The notes: a model not told the origin generated them from the letters alone. Counted from the first letter of the stretch, positions 25,201 to 34,680 are shown. The stretch is DNA of 64,000 bases from Arcuatula senhousia (GCA_963971305.1 OZ020303.1:33096106-33160105), one strand, 5' to 3'. A program made the numbers and translations.

Positions 25201-25517
25201 GCAGTGGTATGAATAAGAGTACAAAACACAAGATCATAAACAGTCGGGAGGATAATTTTGATGGCGAACATGCCCCTCTTCCTGCATTTGTATTGCATCC
25301 ATTAGGCACACACTATGTGCCAGTAACAATACATCCGAATCCTTTTCGTCATGCTTTCAAAGATGAGTCCAAGGGATCAACAGCATATCATCCAATCAGT
25401 ATCCCTGTCAGTTTCTGTGGACCAAGCATCTCCATCGAAACACAAGTTGATCAGCACCTTCTGTTTGGAGCAGATTATGAGAAGTCCGTATCGTACACAG
25501 ACAGCTGCACGGGATGA
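16229..25517 (+). CDS. cwo: bHLH transcriptional repressor, clockwork orange type, five coding exons
   Basis: Exons join in phase: 16229-16311, 17607-17670, 18142-18243, 19117-19201 and 24610-25517, all with GT/AG introns, giving 413 residues. Exon 3 holds the basic region and helix 1 ([29 protein letters not shown]). Exon 4 holds helix 2 ([16 protein letters not shown]). His, Glu and Arg at the E-box contact positions are present, and the proline of Hes basic regions is absent, as in cwo. Exon 5 is Ser-rich with [11 protein letters not shown] and a C-terminal block [15 protein letters not shown], resembling conserved blocks in cwo proteins as I recall them. CWO binds E-boxes and represses CLK/CYC targets in the insect clock; the same role here is inferred. 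No Orange domain is evident. Helix 2 has GTT where relatives usually have EKT. HELT or another Hes-related member is the alternative identity. Confidence 0.82.
16855..17031. mobile_element. 177-bp MITE-like element rich in AACGTTAA, in cwo intron 1
   Basis: It starts CAGGAAAATTAACGTTAA and ends in the imperfect inverse (TTAAACGTTAAGACAATT, then TTCCTG). The interior is built of repeated AACGTT and GTTAAAC words, largely self-complementary. I see no clear target duplication. Confidence 0.55.
17040..17960 (-). repeat. Inverted copy of the 2.4-kb unit, with cwo exon 2 inside it
   Basis: 17040-17520 matches the reverse complement of about 7985-7500. 17700-17960 matches the reverse complement of about 7370-7100, for example gccagacaagaattttga then cgtcgagataaacaatta. 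Between these flanks, where units 1 and 2 have under 100 bases, lie about 150 bases containing exon 2 (17607-17670) and its splice sites. A CACGTG E-box at 17209-17214 also lies in this copy. Confidence 0.7.
18211..18294 (+). repeat. cwo: 42-bp in-frame tandem duplication of the exon 3 end and its splice donor
   Basis: Copy 1 is 18211-18252 and copy 2 is 18253-18294, differing at two positions. Each copy contains codons for [11 protein letters not shown] followed by GTAAGT. Donors are therefore at 18244 and 18286. Use of the second adds 14 residues ([14 protein letters not shown]) in frame inside the bHLH loop. Confidence 0.92.
18300..19090. other. cwo intron 3, repeat-derived
   Basis: 18465-18610 belongs to a dispersed family (ggttctctcttgttgaattg, then gggggaagattggcgcc) whose inverted relative lies at 20780-20905 in intron 4. 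18700-18790 resembles 3145-3215. No extra exon is visible. Confidence 0.55.
20009..20470 (+). repeat. Tandem repeat of about 165-169 bp, 2.7 copies, in cwo intron 4
   Basis: Units start with ttgacgaatacttaacgttt at about 20009, 20174 and 20343. Each contains aggcaactacatgccacag and gatatttggtatg. The third is cut off near 20470. Its missing tail (aaggtgtaaggcgattttat) appears at about 21236, so about 760 bp have been inserted into the third unit. Confidence 0.85.
20471..21235 (-). mobile_element. Dispersed repeat inserted in the third tandem unit
   Basis: It contains the family seen at 18.46-18.61 kb, inverted (20780-20905), and a segment related to 2985-3065 (attcctggcttaggacagg, then cacatgtaatatgtggcggg). 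The 77-codon minus-strand frame at 20517-20750 is not recognised. Boundaries come from interruption of the 165-bp unit and are approximate. Confidence 0.55.
21236..23934. other. AT-rich part of cwo intron 4, no exon seen
   Basis: Searched for a phase-compatible exon coding an Orange domain and found none. 22680-22880 has repeated tttgcaaaaatgcaa-type words. The rest is unremarkable AT-rich sequence. Confidence 0.5.
23935..24545 (+). pseudogene. Penelope-like 3' fragment in cwo intron 4
   Basis: In sense orientation, 23935-24200 is decayed RT C-terminus (cttggcagagcgtcacg, then agttgctgtcttcactcaag). It is followed by the family trailer to about 24510 (tgcccaattggtgcctcttt). It ends about 60 bp before exon 5. 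Multiple stops break the frame. Confidence 0.7.
24610..25517 (+). CDS. cwo: Last exon of the cwo-type bHLH gene
   Basis: The acceptor is taattttag before 24610; the first two bases complete a glycine codon begun at 19201. The exon encodes about 301 residues and ends at TGA 25515-25517. Most of it is low-complexity Ser/Glu-rich and probably disordered. Two islands look conserved: a basic [11 protein letters not shown] at about 25004-25036, and [15 protein letters not shown] at about 25288-25332. The open frame runs upstream of 24610 through a PLE trailer, which is intron and not coding. Confidence 0.85.
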
Positions 25518-25658
25518 TCAGGGCATTTTAATCATCAAACAGATCGTTGAACATCTACAAACATGTACATTTGTTGGTTTTTTCTGTGCTATTGTTGTCT
25601 CATCATTGTTGACATTAATTGATTGATGTTTGTTTATGTTGACTGTTAACAGAAGATT

Positions 25659-25664
25659 AATAAA
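25659..25664 (+). terminator. cwo: Polyadenylation signal of the cwo-type gene
   Basis: AATAAA occurs 142 bp after the stop codon, followed by a T/G-containing stretch. It gives a short 3' UTR. It is the first canonical signal after the stop. Confidence 0.6.
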
Positions 25665-25877
25665 GAGACCTTTAAGTGACAATCATGATTTTCATAGTTC
25701 AAAACTTTCTTTTTCATTAATACATGAGTGTATTCATTTAAGAAAAACATTAATCTTGACAGAGAATGCAGTTTAAATAATAAGGTCATTTATAGGAAAG
25801 AAAACTATGTTTGCTAACAACATTTAGGTACTATATGTACTAGAAGCAAATAATTCCAAAGAACATTATTAAGGTGA

Positions 25878-25917
25878 CCACAATACTCAATCTAATGATT
25901 ATATAAAGCACCAATGC
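25878..25917 (-). repeat. Ngaro split direct repeat B2 (outer 3' end)
   Basis: ccacaatactcaatctaatg followed by attatataaagcaccaatgc repeats B1. It marks the 3' edge of the element. Confidence 0.85.
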
Positions 25918-25980
25918 AAAAAAAAATTATATATATAGTTATAATGCAAGACTGACAAATCAATAAAAGAGAGAAAAAAA

Positions 25981-26104
25981 AATTTAACCGCGCCAACCAT
26001 GTGTTGGGGAATGAAACATATACAAATAAACCTTCACAAAGGAGAGCATAATTTTACTACCGTTCAATTAGGGACAATTGGAGTTATCTCCCATTCTCCA
26101 CAAT
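25981..26104 (-). repeat. Ngaro split direct repeat A2
   Basis: Near-identical to 34681-34804. It lies between B1 and B2, as expected for this class. The near-identity of A1 and A2 implies fairly recent insertion, although the ORFs are already damaged. Confidence 0.92.
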
Positions 26105-26209
26105 TGAGACTCTAGTGTTTGGAGAAGGGTGCTTTATTAATAATAATCAAATTAGTATCATATCATACATGTAACATGCACAATGCATAACATATTAAGT
26201 CTAATTAAT

Positions 26210-26249
26210 CCACAATACTCAATCTAATGATAATAGAAAGCACCAATGC
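26210..26249 (-). repeat. Ngaro split direct repeat B1
   Basis: ccacaatactcaatctaatg followed by ataatagaaagcaccaatgc matches B2 at 25878-25917 except for three positions. Confidence 0.85.
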
Positions 26250-26333
26250 CAAGAATGAGCCAAACACTAGAGTAAAAAAAAAGAAGAAAAGGGGGGCCTT
26301 TTAGGTCAAGTCTAATAAAAAGACAGTGAGAAA

Positions 26334-26486
26334 ATGAAAATAACACTGGTATATGTGTCAGTGAAAGTAGTAAATTTATGAAAATAACACTGGTAATGTT
26401 TCAGTGAAAAGCAATATAAAGTTTCATGAAAATAACGCTTGGGACAAGTATTCGTGGAAAGCAATAAGTTTTATGAAAATAACACT
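26334..26486 (+). repeat. Four-copy tandem repeat of 44-48 bp at the recombinase 3' end
   Basis: atgaaaataac occurs at 26334, 26378, 26425 and 26473, with related cagtgaaa-rich spacers. The last unit overlaps the recombinase stop codon. Confidence 0.85.
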
Positions 26487-26618
26487 TTGTACATCTCTTT
26501 GGTCACAGCAAATGATGAGGCTTTAGCATTTTTGATATAAGTTTCATAACAATTACTTCTCCAGTCACCATGTGACTTTAACATCAGTTCTGAAACACCT
26601 GCTTTAGCTGCAAGAGTA

Positions 26619-29600
26619 CAGTACTTGAACCGATCAATGCAACAGTTTTTGCGATCCGTCACGCGTCATCAATCAGTCACCAATCAGTCATCGATCCGGT
26701 CTCAATCATTCACCGATCCGTCATCAATCAGTCACCAATCCGTCATCGATCAGTCACCAATCCGTCCGATCCTATCCGTCAAATGCATCCCATGATGCAA
26801 TTTACCAATCCGTCACGCGTCAATTCAATCTAAAATACGGAATTTTTAAGTTCGTTTCGTTTATTGTATCACGTGACTCCTAGATCGAATGCATAAAATA
26901 GAAATCTATATAAATAAATGTAAGAGCGGGATATTTGACAAGTTTTATATTATAATAAAAAAAAATAGAATATTACAAAGCACAGCCAAATTGTGCTTTA
27001 ATAAATATTAAAGTCAAACTTTAATGTAAATTAAGACATAACACATTTCTGTTTTAAAATGCGAAAATTCATACGATTTTTGATGTCAAATATATTATAT
27101 TTTGAAATAAATCATTTAAAATCTTGTCAGAAAGTTATTTTGAAAACATTTTTTTATGATTGTTTTAAAACCATCATATAATATTAAGCTCAAACATCAT
27201 ATTTTAATTTCTCATACATTTGTAGCTTGCATAAGAAATGTTTGGTCTTAACATTTCTATAATGGAAATAAATTTTCTTCATAATCTCTTAAAAATGGTT
27301 AAATAACCTTATTTTTCAAGTGAAAGATATGAAGTTATTCAAGTTTTCAAAAAAACTATAGCATTTATGTGTCAGATCTGATGAAAATAGTTGTTTCGCA
27401 AACAATTTCATGTCAACTTTATTCAACTGTCATATAATTTTAAGCTAAAATATAATTTTACTAAGTTTTATATATTTTATATAAGATATTTGCAAATGTG
27501 ATCTATATTCCTTTGCGAACAAATTTTCTTTTTTATCTCTTAACTATATGAACTTTATTTTTTAAGTCAGCAATATGTTGTTATGCAACTTTTCAACTTA
27601 TCTTAGCATTAAGGTGTCAAACCTGATGAAAAAAGTTGTTTCACAAACATTTTCTTGGCAATTTTATTAAACCATCATATAATTTTATGCTCAAATATAA
27701 GATTTTACTAAAGTTTCATATATTTTACATAAGAAATTTGCAAATGTGATCTATATTACTTTGCAAACAAATTTTCTTCATAATCTCTTAACTTTATGAA
27801 CCTTATTTTTTAAGGCGCCAATATGTACTTATGCAAATTTTCAACTGAACATGCCATTAATGTGTCAAATCTGATGAAAAAAGTTGTTTTGCAAACAATT
27901 TCTTGTCAATTTTATTTAACCGTCATATAATTTTAAGCTAAAATATAAGATTTAACGAACGTTTCATATATTTTACATCAGATATTTGCAAATGTGATCT
28001 ATATTCCTTTGCGAACAGATTTTCTTCATAATCTCTTAACTTTATGAACCTTATTTTTTAAGGCGCCAATATGTACTTATGCAAATTTTCAACTGAACAT
28101 GCCATTAATGTGTCAAATCTGATGAAAAAAGTTGTTTTGCAAACAATTTCTTGTCAATTTTATTTAACCGTCATATAATTTTAAGCTAAAATATAAGATT
28201 TAACGAACGTTTCATATATTTTACATCAGATATTTGCAAATGTGATCTATATTCCTTTGCGAACAGATTTTCTTCATAATCTCTTAACTTTATGAACCTT
28301 ATTTTTTAAGGCGCCAATATGTACTTATGCAAATTTTCAACTGAACATGCCATTAATGTGTCAAATTTGATGAAAAAAGTTGTTTCGCAAACATTTTCTT
28401 GTCAATTTTATTAAACCGTCATATAATTTTATGCTCAAATATAAGATTTTACTAAAGTTTCATATATCTTACATAAGAAATTTGCAAATGTGATCTATAT
28501 TTATATGCAAACAAATTTTCTTTATAATCTCTTAACTTAATTAACCTTACTTTTTAAAGGCAGCAATATGAATTTATGCAACTTTGCAACTTAACATACC
28601 ATTTATGTGTCAAACCTGATGAAAAAATTTGTTTCGCAAACATTTTCTTGTCAATTTTATTAAACCGTCATATAATTTTATGCTCAAATATAAGATTTTA
28701 CTAAAGTTTCATATATTTTACATAAGATATTTTCAAATGTGATCTATATTGGTTTGCGAACAATTTTTTTCATAATCCTCCTAACTTTATGAGCCATATT
28801 TTTTAAGGCGCCAATATGTACTTATGCAAATTTTCAACTGAACATAGCATTTATGTGTCAAATCTAATGAAAAAAGTTGTTTTGCAAACAATTTCTTGTC
28901 AATTTTATTGAACCATCATATAATTTTAAGCTAAAATATAAGATTTAACTAAAGTTTCATATATTTTACATCAGAAATTTGCAAATGTGATCTATATTCT
29001 TTTGCGAACAAATTTTCTTTATTATCTCTTAACTTTATTAACCTTACTTTTTAAGGCAGCATTATGTATTTATGCAACTTTTCAACTTAACATACCATTA
29101 ATGTGTCAAACCTGATAAAAAAAAAATTTGTTTCGCAAACATTTTCTTGTCAATTTTATTAAACCGTCATATAATTTTATGCTCAAATATAAGATTTTAC
29201 TAAAGTTTCATATATTTTACATAAGAAATTTGCAAATGTGGTCTATATTCCTATGCGAACAAATTTAACACAGTGAATTAAAAGAAAATTGAAATAAAAT
29301 TTACTAGATTATTGATATCTCCTGAATATTTTGTTGTTGAATATATGTTACAAATTGTTGAAATAATCATTCTAAGCAGAACCCTTTAACATTTCAAAGA
29401 TTTTTTCAGTACAGTTTCTGTTTTTGTATTTAAAAATCAGAACAAATAAAATAAAATTATATTATTATTATTTTTATGGAAGAAAAGAACACGAACTTTG
29501 CCTATTTAGATTAAAGGAAGTACTATGTAAACGATTATTAAATTCATTAGATTAATAATATTAACATATTTAAATAGAAAATGTAGGTCTTATTTAACAC

Positions 29601-29952
29601 TATAGCATAATTTATTTAAAACAAATTAAATTAACGCCGTCACTGGTTTGTCACGTTGCGTTATACATGTTATAAACGTATAGGTAAAAACGATAACTTC
29701 GTTTCACAGAAGAGTTTTCTAATTATACCGATCGATCGTATCAGTCAAAATAACGGATCGATAGCCCGGTTACCTATGGTATCCGTCATCCGTCCAATCC
29801 GTCCGATCCGTCATCAATCAGTCAACAACCAGTCACCAATCAGTCACCAATCCGTCATCAATCAGTCATCAATCCGGTCCAAACGCGTCATCAATCCGTC
29901 ACCGATCAGTCTTCGATCCGTCAAAGTGTTGCATTGATCGGTTCAAGTACTG
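26619..29952. mobile_element. 3334-bp non-autonomous TIR element carrying a satellite array, TA target duplication
   Basis: Ends are CAGTACTTGAACCGATCAAT (left, 26-bp inverted match continuing GCAACA) and its reverse complement on the right. TA flanks both sides (26617-26618, 29953-29954). Removing the element and one TA brings the two recombinase halves into one frame, which shows precise insertion. CAGT ends with a TA target suggest the Tc1/mariner group. No transposase is encoded. Subterminal blocks (about 26653-26830 and 29775-29925) consist of short gatccgtcatcaatcagtca-type repeats. The centre is a 248-bp tandem array. Confidence 0.88.
27130..29265 (+). repeat. 248-bp satellite array, about 8.6 copies, inside the TIR element
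   Basis: Marker gcgccaatatgtacttatgc occurs at 27815, 28063 and 28311, spaced exactly 248 bp, and again near 28807. Units between 27830 and 28326 look identical, while outer units are more divergent. This pattern fits unequal exchange with homogenisation in the middle. Each unit has a cttaactttatgaacctta block and an aaatgtgatctatatt block. No coding frame. Confidence 0.93.
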
Positions 29953-30577
29953 TAGCACCACCATGTCTTAAAGAATGTAGACTGTAAAGGCCTGGCTCCA
30001 TATCACATTTAATCAATAATTAACTGTTTAAACATAGAATAAATTTGGTATTTACACAAGGGAATTAAAATTAATTTATCTGATCTAGATGGAAGACCTA
30101 AAACTGGGTTATTAGGAAGACCAGGAATAACTTCTAACAGATTAAGGTAGGCCTGAACAGGGCAGAGCTTCCTATCTTGACATTTTGCCAAAGGAATAAC
30201 ATGTAAAAATTCATGTGTTTGCCTGGTTTTGGACCATTTAACGTTCAGATTTAAGCCCTCAGAAGAAAAATGTACATCACATCTAGTTAATTGTTCATAG
30301 TCTCTGTAACTTTACACAGAAGTACATAATAAATTAGAGGCTCTTAGCATTCCAAAAAAGGCAAAGGTCAAAAAGACCCACATACAAGCATGTAAGGGAT
30401 TTTTTACATCTAAATAGTTAATTAACAATTTCAACTCTACGCTAGAAATAGGTAACTTTGACTTTGGTAGGTGTGTAGACAATTTACATATACCCTGAAT
30501 AGTAAGTTTTAAATCAACACTTTCAAAAACTGCCAATTCATGACCCAAAAGTTTGCAAAATGTCTTGACTCCTGATA

Positions 30578-30785
30578 CTGTAAACCGGGAAATTTTCGCG
30601 GCAGTTTTATTTTCGCGATTTTCGCGATGATGTTGCTAGCGCGAAAATTAGACGGCGCGAATAAACTTGTCTTCTATTGTAGTCTATTGACAATAACATT
30701 TCAGCGCGAATTTAAAACTTCGTGAACTTAAATTCAGTCGTGATACCGCGAAAATAAGACGGCGCGAAAATTTCCCGGTTTACAG
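30578..30785. mobile_element. 208-bp MITE with CG-rich TIRs in the recombinase gene
   Basis: Left end CTGTAAACCGGGAAATTTTC and right end its reverse complement, with TA on both sides (30576-30577, 30786-30787). The interior is rich in ttcgcg words. Excision at TA rejoins the recombinase frame exactly. Confidence 0.92.
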
Positions 30786-31071
30786 TAAGTAATTTTTAAT
30801 GGAGGATGTACTATCAAAACTAAGAGATAAGAAATAGGCAAATCCACAAAGAGCATCTGTTTCACAAGGGAATGGTTGAAATCCATAGAATGCACAAAAA
30901 CGTAAATAACTGTCTATCTGGGTTTGGAGATTCTTTCTAGTTCCTGGCCGAAAGGCAGCTCGATTAACAGATCTAACGCCAGTATCTATTGGAAGTCTTC
31001 TGGAGTGTAAATCTGCAATAACAAAATAATGTCAACTTATACTTCATAAATATCATCAAACAAGATGTTGC

Positions 31072-33519
31072 TTATGACACACTCTCTGTAATCATTTTTT
31101 GAGTAGAAAGAAAGTCTGAAAAGTCTCTTCTGTACCTAAGTCCAAGATTCCAACGGGATAAAGAATCTGCAAGCCAATTATCAGCACTGGGAATATAAAG
31201 AAGTCTTATTTCCGCATTAGTGAACGCACATAGCCTTGCAATATGCAACATTTTATGATCTCTACCCTTTCCGCTGTTTAAAATACTAATAACACTTTGA
31301 TTGTCACAATATAATTGTAATCGTCTATTAGTAATGGTCTTGCACCACAATCTAAGCGATATATTGATGGCCAACATTTCGAGTACTCCTATGTGGTCTT
31401 CCACATATTCTTTGGGAATGTCACAGTGGAAGTATTCTAAAGAGTCAGAGTTTGTGCCTCCTAAGCCACTCAAGCAGGCATCGGTTGAAATAATTGTATC
31501 AGGATGGCTCCAAATTACATCTGGAATTATAGTAACTCCATTAAAAGTTTCAAAAAAAGAAATCCACCACTTAATATCAGTTCGCAATTCTTTATCTAAA
31601 GAAATTCTGTAATGAGTGTACTTATACTTTCTCAACGTGGCAAGAAGTCTAGAGATGAATAACCTGCCTCCTCTTACACATTCTGCTGCAAATGCTAACT
31701 TGCCTACGAGTTGTTGAAATTGTCGTTTAGTGCACTTTTTCCGTTTTGAAAATAGAGTCACAAAATCAATTATTTCTCTTAACTTTTGGATAGGAATTTC
31801 AACTGTCATTAGCTCTGTATTGTATTCTTTTCCTAAGAAAACCATTATATGGTAAGGGGGTGCACATTTAGCCTCACTAATCTTAAGACCTAATTCCTTG
31901 AATATATAAAGTGTTTTATGGTATAGGGTAGAAGCATGTTCAGGGGAGGCAACCCCTCCAAAATCATCGAGATAATTGATGAAATCGATGTCATGTCTAC
32001 TAAGAATAAAATTTACTAAATTGGTAATTCTTTGACACGCTTGTGGCGATGAGCGCATCCCAAAGATCAGTCTTTTATCAACATACATAAAGTCTTTCCA
32101 ACGAAAACACTGTAAAAAGTAATCATGAGGATCAATAGCAAACTGACGGAAAGCTTTCGCAAGATCAATCTTAAACATGTGGCAGCCTCGACCGTATTTT
32201 ACCAGCAATTCAATGAATTTTTCATGACGAGGGTATTGTAAAGTTAATTCTTCCCCTAAAAAATAGTCTTTATCGATCCCAGCATTAACTGACTGTTGGC
32301 CTCCATATGAACAATCTACAATTACTCTACGGCCACCCTCCTTTTTAGGCACAGAGAAGATGGGGGCCACTGACGGAGTTAAACGAAACGGGTTATCAAG
32401 GAAAGGACCAGCAATATGTCCTGTAGCTAACTCAGCAAGGATAAACTTTTCAATGTCACTGTCAAATTCTGATCGTACTTGATTCCTAATTGGCGGATTT
32501 GGCAAAAAATTACTAGTAAAATTTATAGGCCAACCAAATTCTAAAAACTGCAAAACTTTGGAGTCATGAAAATCTGAAGCATATTCATACCATTTAGAAA
32601 TATTTAAATCTGTTTCAACCTTAAGCTTACAATGAACATAATTAGGGTTTCCTGATAATAACACTCTGTCATGTAATAAAATATCAGCATTGGTTGTATA
32701 CAAATTATCAGTAACATCAAACAAAAAATATTTGGTTATATCAGCATATTCATAAAAGGATGGTCCAGCTGGCTTAGTGAACCATGAAAATTTACACATA
32801 CAATTATAAACTTTACAATTTTTACAATACCCAGAATCTGTATTTTCGATAAAAAAATTATCAGGGTAAAACTCATGAAAGATATCTTTCTCATTAGAAG
32901 TATCTTGATGATCAAGAGGAGGTAAGTCTTGAACCAGTAGATCTGCACTGAGAGGTGGGGCTACTTCAGGATTCATGGAAATGGGGGGCACACCTGCATT
33001 TTCAGAGGGAAGCACATCTAAAGTACTGATAGGTAAAACAAAAGGCACACCTGCATTTTCAGGGGAAAGCACATCTAACATACAAGAGATTTTAGGCACA
33101 CCTGCATCTTTAGGGGCAGTAAAAACTGTCTCAACTTCCATAGGCACACCTGCACTAAGCGGGGGGAGATCTTTAATGTCCATCTTATTGGGGGACACAT
33201 CTGCATAATCAGAGGGAAGCACATCTAATGTGGATAAAACTTTAGGCACACCTGAAACAACAGGGGAAGAGACTTCTGACTGTTCTAATTTACAAAGGGC
33301 CAGGTTATCTGCACAAAAAGGGGAACACACGTTCGTCTCTTTAAGGAAGGACACACCTGAATTCTCAGAGGAAAACACACCTAACCTCGTAGGGAGGGTT
33401 AAATCTAACTCAGCTAATTTCTCTTTGCTGGTATCTACAATAACAGATATTTTAGAATCAATATTTACATGTACAGTTTCATCACATGAATTAAAATAAC
33501 TAAAAATACATATGTTCAA
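31072..33519 (-). CDS. Reverse transcriptase-RNase H polyprotein of the Ngaro-like element
   Basis: An uninterrupted 815-codon frame. Residues about 45-200 form a Pro/Ser-rich region with a degenerate repeat around NAGVP and LDVLPSE. Residues about 225-245 hold a Cys cluster (CKNCKVYNCMC). RT spans about 370-570: GGRRVIVDCSY, FKIDLAKAFRQFAI (motif A aspartate), FGMRSSPQACQR, and INYLDDFGG, the catalytic YLDD. RNase H follows at about 665-795 with STDACLSGLGG, LEMLAINISLRLW, YCDNQSVISIL and ADNWLADSLSRW, carrying the expected acidic residues. It would copy element RNA and remove the RNA strand. The first 35 residues may not be native, since ORF1 ends only 19 bp upstream and an upstream frame fusion is possible. 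It is the only intact ORF of this copy. Confidence 0.92.
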   Translation of the reverse strand: MNICIFSYFNSCDETVHVNIDSKISVIVDTSKEKLAELDLTLPTRLGVFSSENSGVSFLKETNVCSPFCADNLALCKLEQSEVSSPVVSGVPKVLSTLDVLPSDYADVSPNKMDIKDLPPLSAGVPMEVETVFTAPKDAGVPKISCMLDVLSPENAGVPFVLPISTLDVLPSENAGVPPISMNPEVAPPLSADLLVQDLPPLDHQDTSNEKDIFHEFYPDNFFIENTDSGYCKNCKVYNCMCKFSWFTKPAGPSFYEYADITKYFLFDVTDNLYTTNADILLHDRVLLSGNPNYVHCKLKVETDLNISKWYEYASDFHDSKVLQFLEFGWPINFTSNFLPNPPIRNQVRSEFDSDIEKFILAELATGHIAGPFLDNPFRLTPSVAPIFSVPKKEGGRRVIVDCSYGGQQSVNAGIDKDYFLGEELTLQYPRHEKFIELLVKYGRGCHMFKIDLAKAFRQFAIDPHDYFLQCFRWKDFMYVDKRLIFGMRSSPQACQRITNLVNFILSRHDIDFINYLDDFGGVASPEHASTLYHKTLYIFKELGLKISEAKCAPPYHIMVFLGKEYNTELMTVEIPIQKLREIIDFVTLFSKRKKCTKRQFQQLVGKLAFAAECVRGGRLFISRLLATLRKYKYTHYRISLDKELRTDIKWWISFFETFNGVTIIPDVIWSHPDTIISTDACLSGLGGTNSDSLEYFHCDIPKEYVEDHIGVLEMLAINISLRLWCKTITNRRLQLYCDNQSVISILNSGKGRDHKMLHIARLCAFTNAEIRLLYIPSADNWLADSLSRWNLGLRYRRDFSDFLSTQKMITESVS

Positions 33520-33537
33520 AGATTGAAATACTATTAG

Positions 33538-34664
33538 TCAACTCTGACTTTCCACAGAATTTTCTACCACAGTACAAGATTTTGCGGGGTGTCTGCAGGC
33601 GGAATCAAACGGGTTTCTTCCTCTACGCACACATTTTCGACAGGAATGATACAACTTTTTATCACCAAATTTCCCGAGGTGATCACATGAAGTTTGACAA
33701 TTTCCAGTTTGGTAAGAACCACAGACGAGGTAACGATTATCACGGTTTGAAGATGATATAGGTGTTACCAATGTATTATATTTCTCATCTGCGAACGAGT
33801 CGTTCCAGGATTTTAAACCTCTCTCAATAGCACGGAGAACCTCTGCATGATAAGCTTTAATTTCATAGAATGAAAATTTCTCAGCCAAATACAGTAAATT
33901 TAGTAAGTGTGATTGTCTACATTGAATAAACTTCTTTCCACGTTCAAAAGAATAAATATTTCACCTCTAATCAACTGAATCAATCCAAATTGTTTATCAT
34001 TGTAATATACCGAAGAATTTTGAGCAAATTCATGAGGCCAGGGAACATCCAGAGTAACTTGATCTTTTGAAGCCCTTGCTTCCCCAGATATGGCTTTGTT
34101 TTTTGTTTTAGGTGTGAAGGGTTCATTAAATTTATTACATGTACCTTTACATTGTCCACTCTCTTCCGTGAGTGAATCCCCAGAAGAATCACTATCAGTT
34201 GCCTGTAGCTGGAATGCAGCAAAATTATTCTTTAACTGTTCCACTTTTTTGGATAAATTATCATCAGCACGAAGAGTTTTTAATGAGGGAATGTCTTGTT
34301 TAATGGTTTTATAAATAGATTTTGACCGGGCCTCTTTCTGAATTGGCAAGTCTTGTGATTTGGTAAGCATACGCTTTTTAAGTTCTGTATTCTTTTTTGT
34401 CAGTTAATCTAACTTCATTTTTAACTCTAAGTTTCTATTTTCTTCTTCAAGCAATGAAATGCTGCGTAATAGTTCGTCGTTCGTTCCAATAGGGGTAGAA
34501 GCTATCACTCGTGGAGTCGGAACTTTTTGCTTGGCACCGACACCCACTTCAGGTGCTTTAGGAGTAGAAGGAATGTCATTCTCAGAATTGATTGACATTT
34601 CGTGCACTGTAAAGTCTTTAAGATGATCTGGTAATCTTCTACCTTTAGCTGATCTTGTCTCCAT
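33538..34664 (-). pseudogene. Gag-like ORF1 of the Ngaro-like element, one stop and one frameshift
   Basis: The start METRSAKGRRLPDH (34664) sits just inside repeat A1. A predicted coiled coil (LLEEENRNLELKMK) is cut by an in-frame TAA at 34406-34404. The frame continues with LTKKNTELKK and SIYKTIKQDIPSLK to 33900. A one-base shift then leads to LAEKFSFYEIKAYHAEVL and a Cys/His-rich segment, CGSYQTGNCQTSCDH and CRKCVRRGRNPFDSACRH, ending at 33538. Coiled coil plus a terminal Cys/His cluster suits a nucleic-acid-packaging role as in ORF1 of related elements. That is inference; I recognise no specific family. Confidence 0.75.
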
Positions 34665-34680
34665 CGAGCAAGGAAAAAAA

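Larger units (their letters stand above)
26471..31012 (-). pseudogene. Tyrosine recombinase (Ngaro YR), broken by two insertions, a stop and a frameshift
   Basis: The N-terminal core-binding region reads VNRAAFRPGTRKNLQTQIDS in 31012-30788. After a 208-bp MITE the frame continues (30575-30312) to GMLRASNLL, which supplies the first catalytic arginine. An in-frame TAA at 30314-30312 follows, then CDVHFSSEGL and WSKTRQTHEF, down to about 30010, where a one-base shift occurs. The HxxR motif (HSLRHGG) ends right at the TA target of a 3.3-kb insertion. Beyond it, 26616-26471 gives GVSELMLKSHGDWRS and CYETYIKNA, supplying the HxDW histidine and the nucleophilic tyrosine. All catalytic residues can still be seen. 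This enzyme would integrate the circular cDNA. The copy is inactive. Confidence 0.85.

Noticed and set aside
27130..29265. Hammerhead motif in the 248-bp satellite (ctgatgaaaa)
   Set aside because: CTGATGA is present, but there is no stem II, GAAA or cleavage triplet in the right arrangement.
32975..33499. Plus-strand frames with repeated GTPAFS
   Set aside because: They are the antisense shadow of the repeat region of the RT-RNase H ORF.
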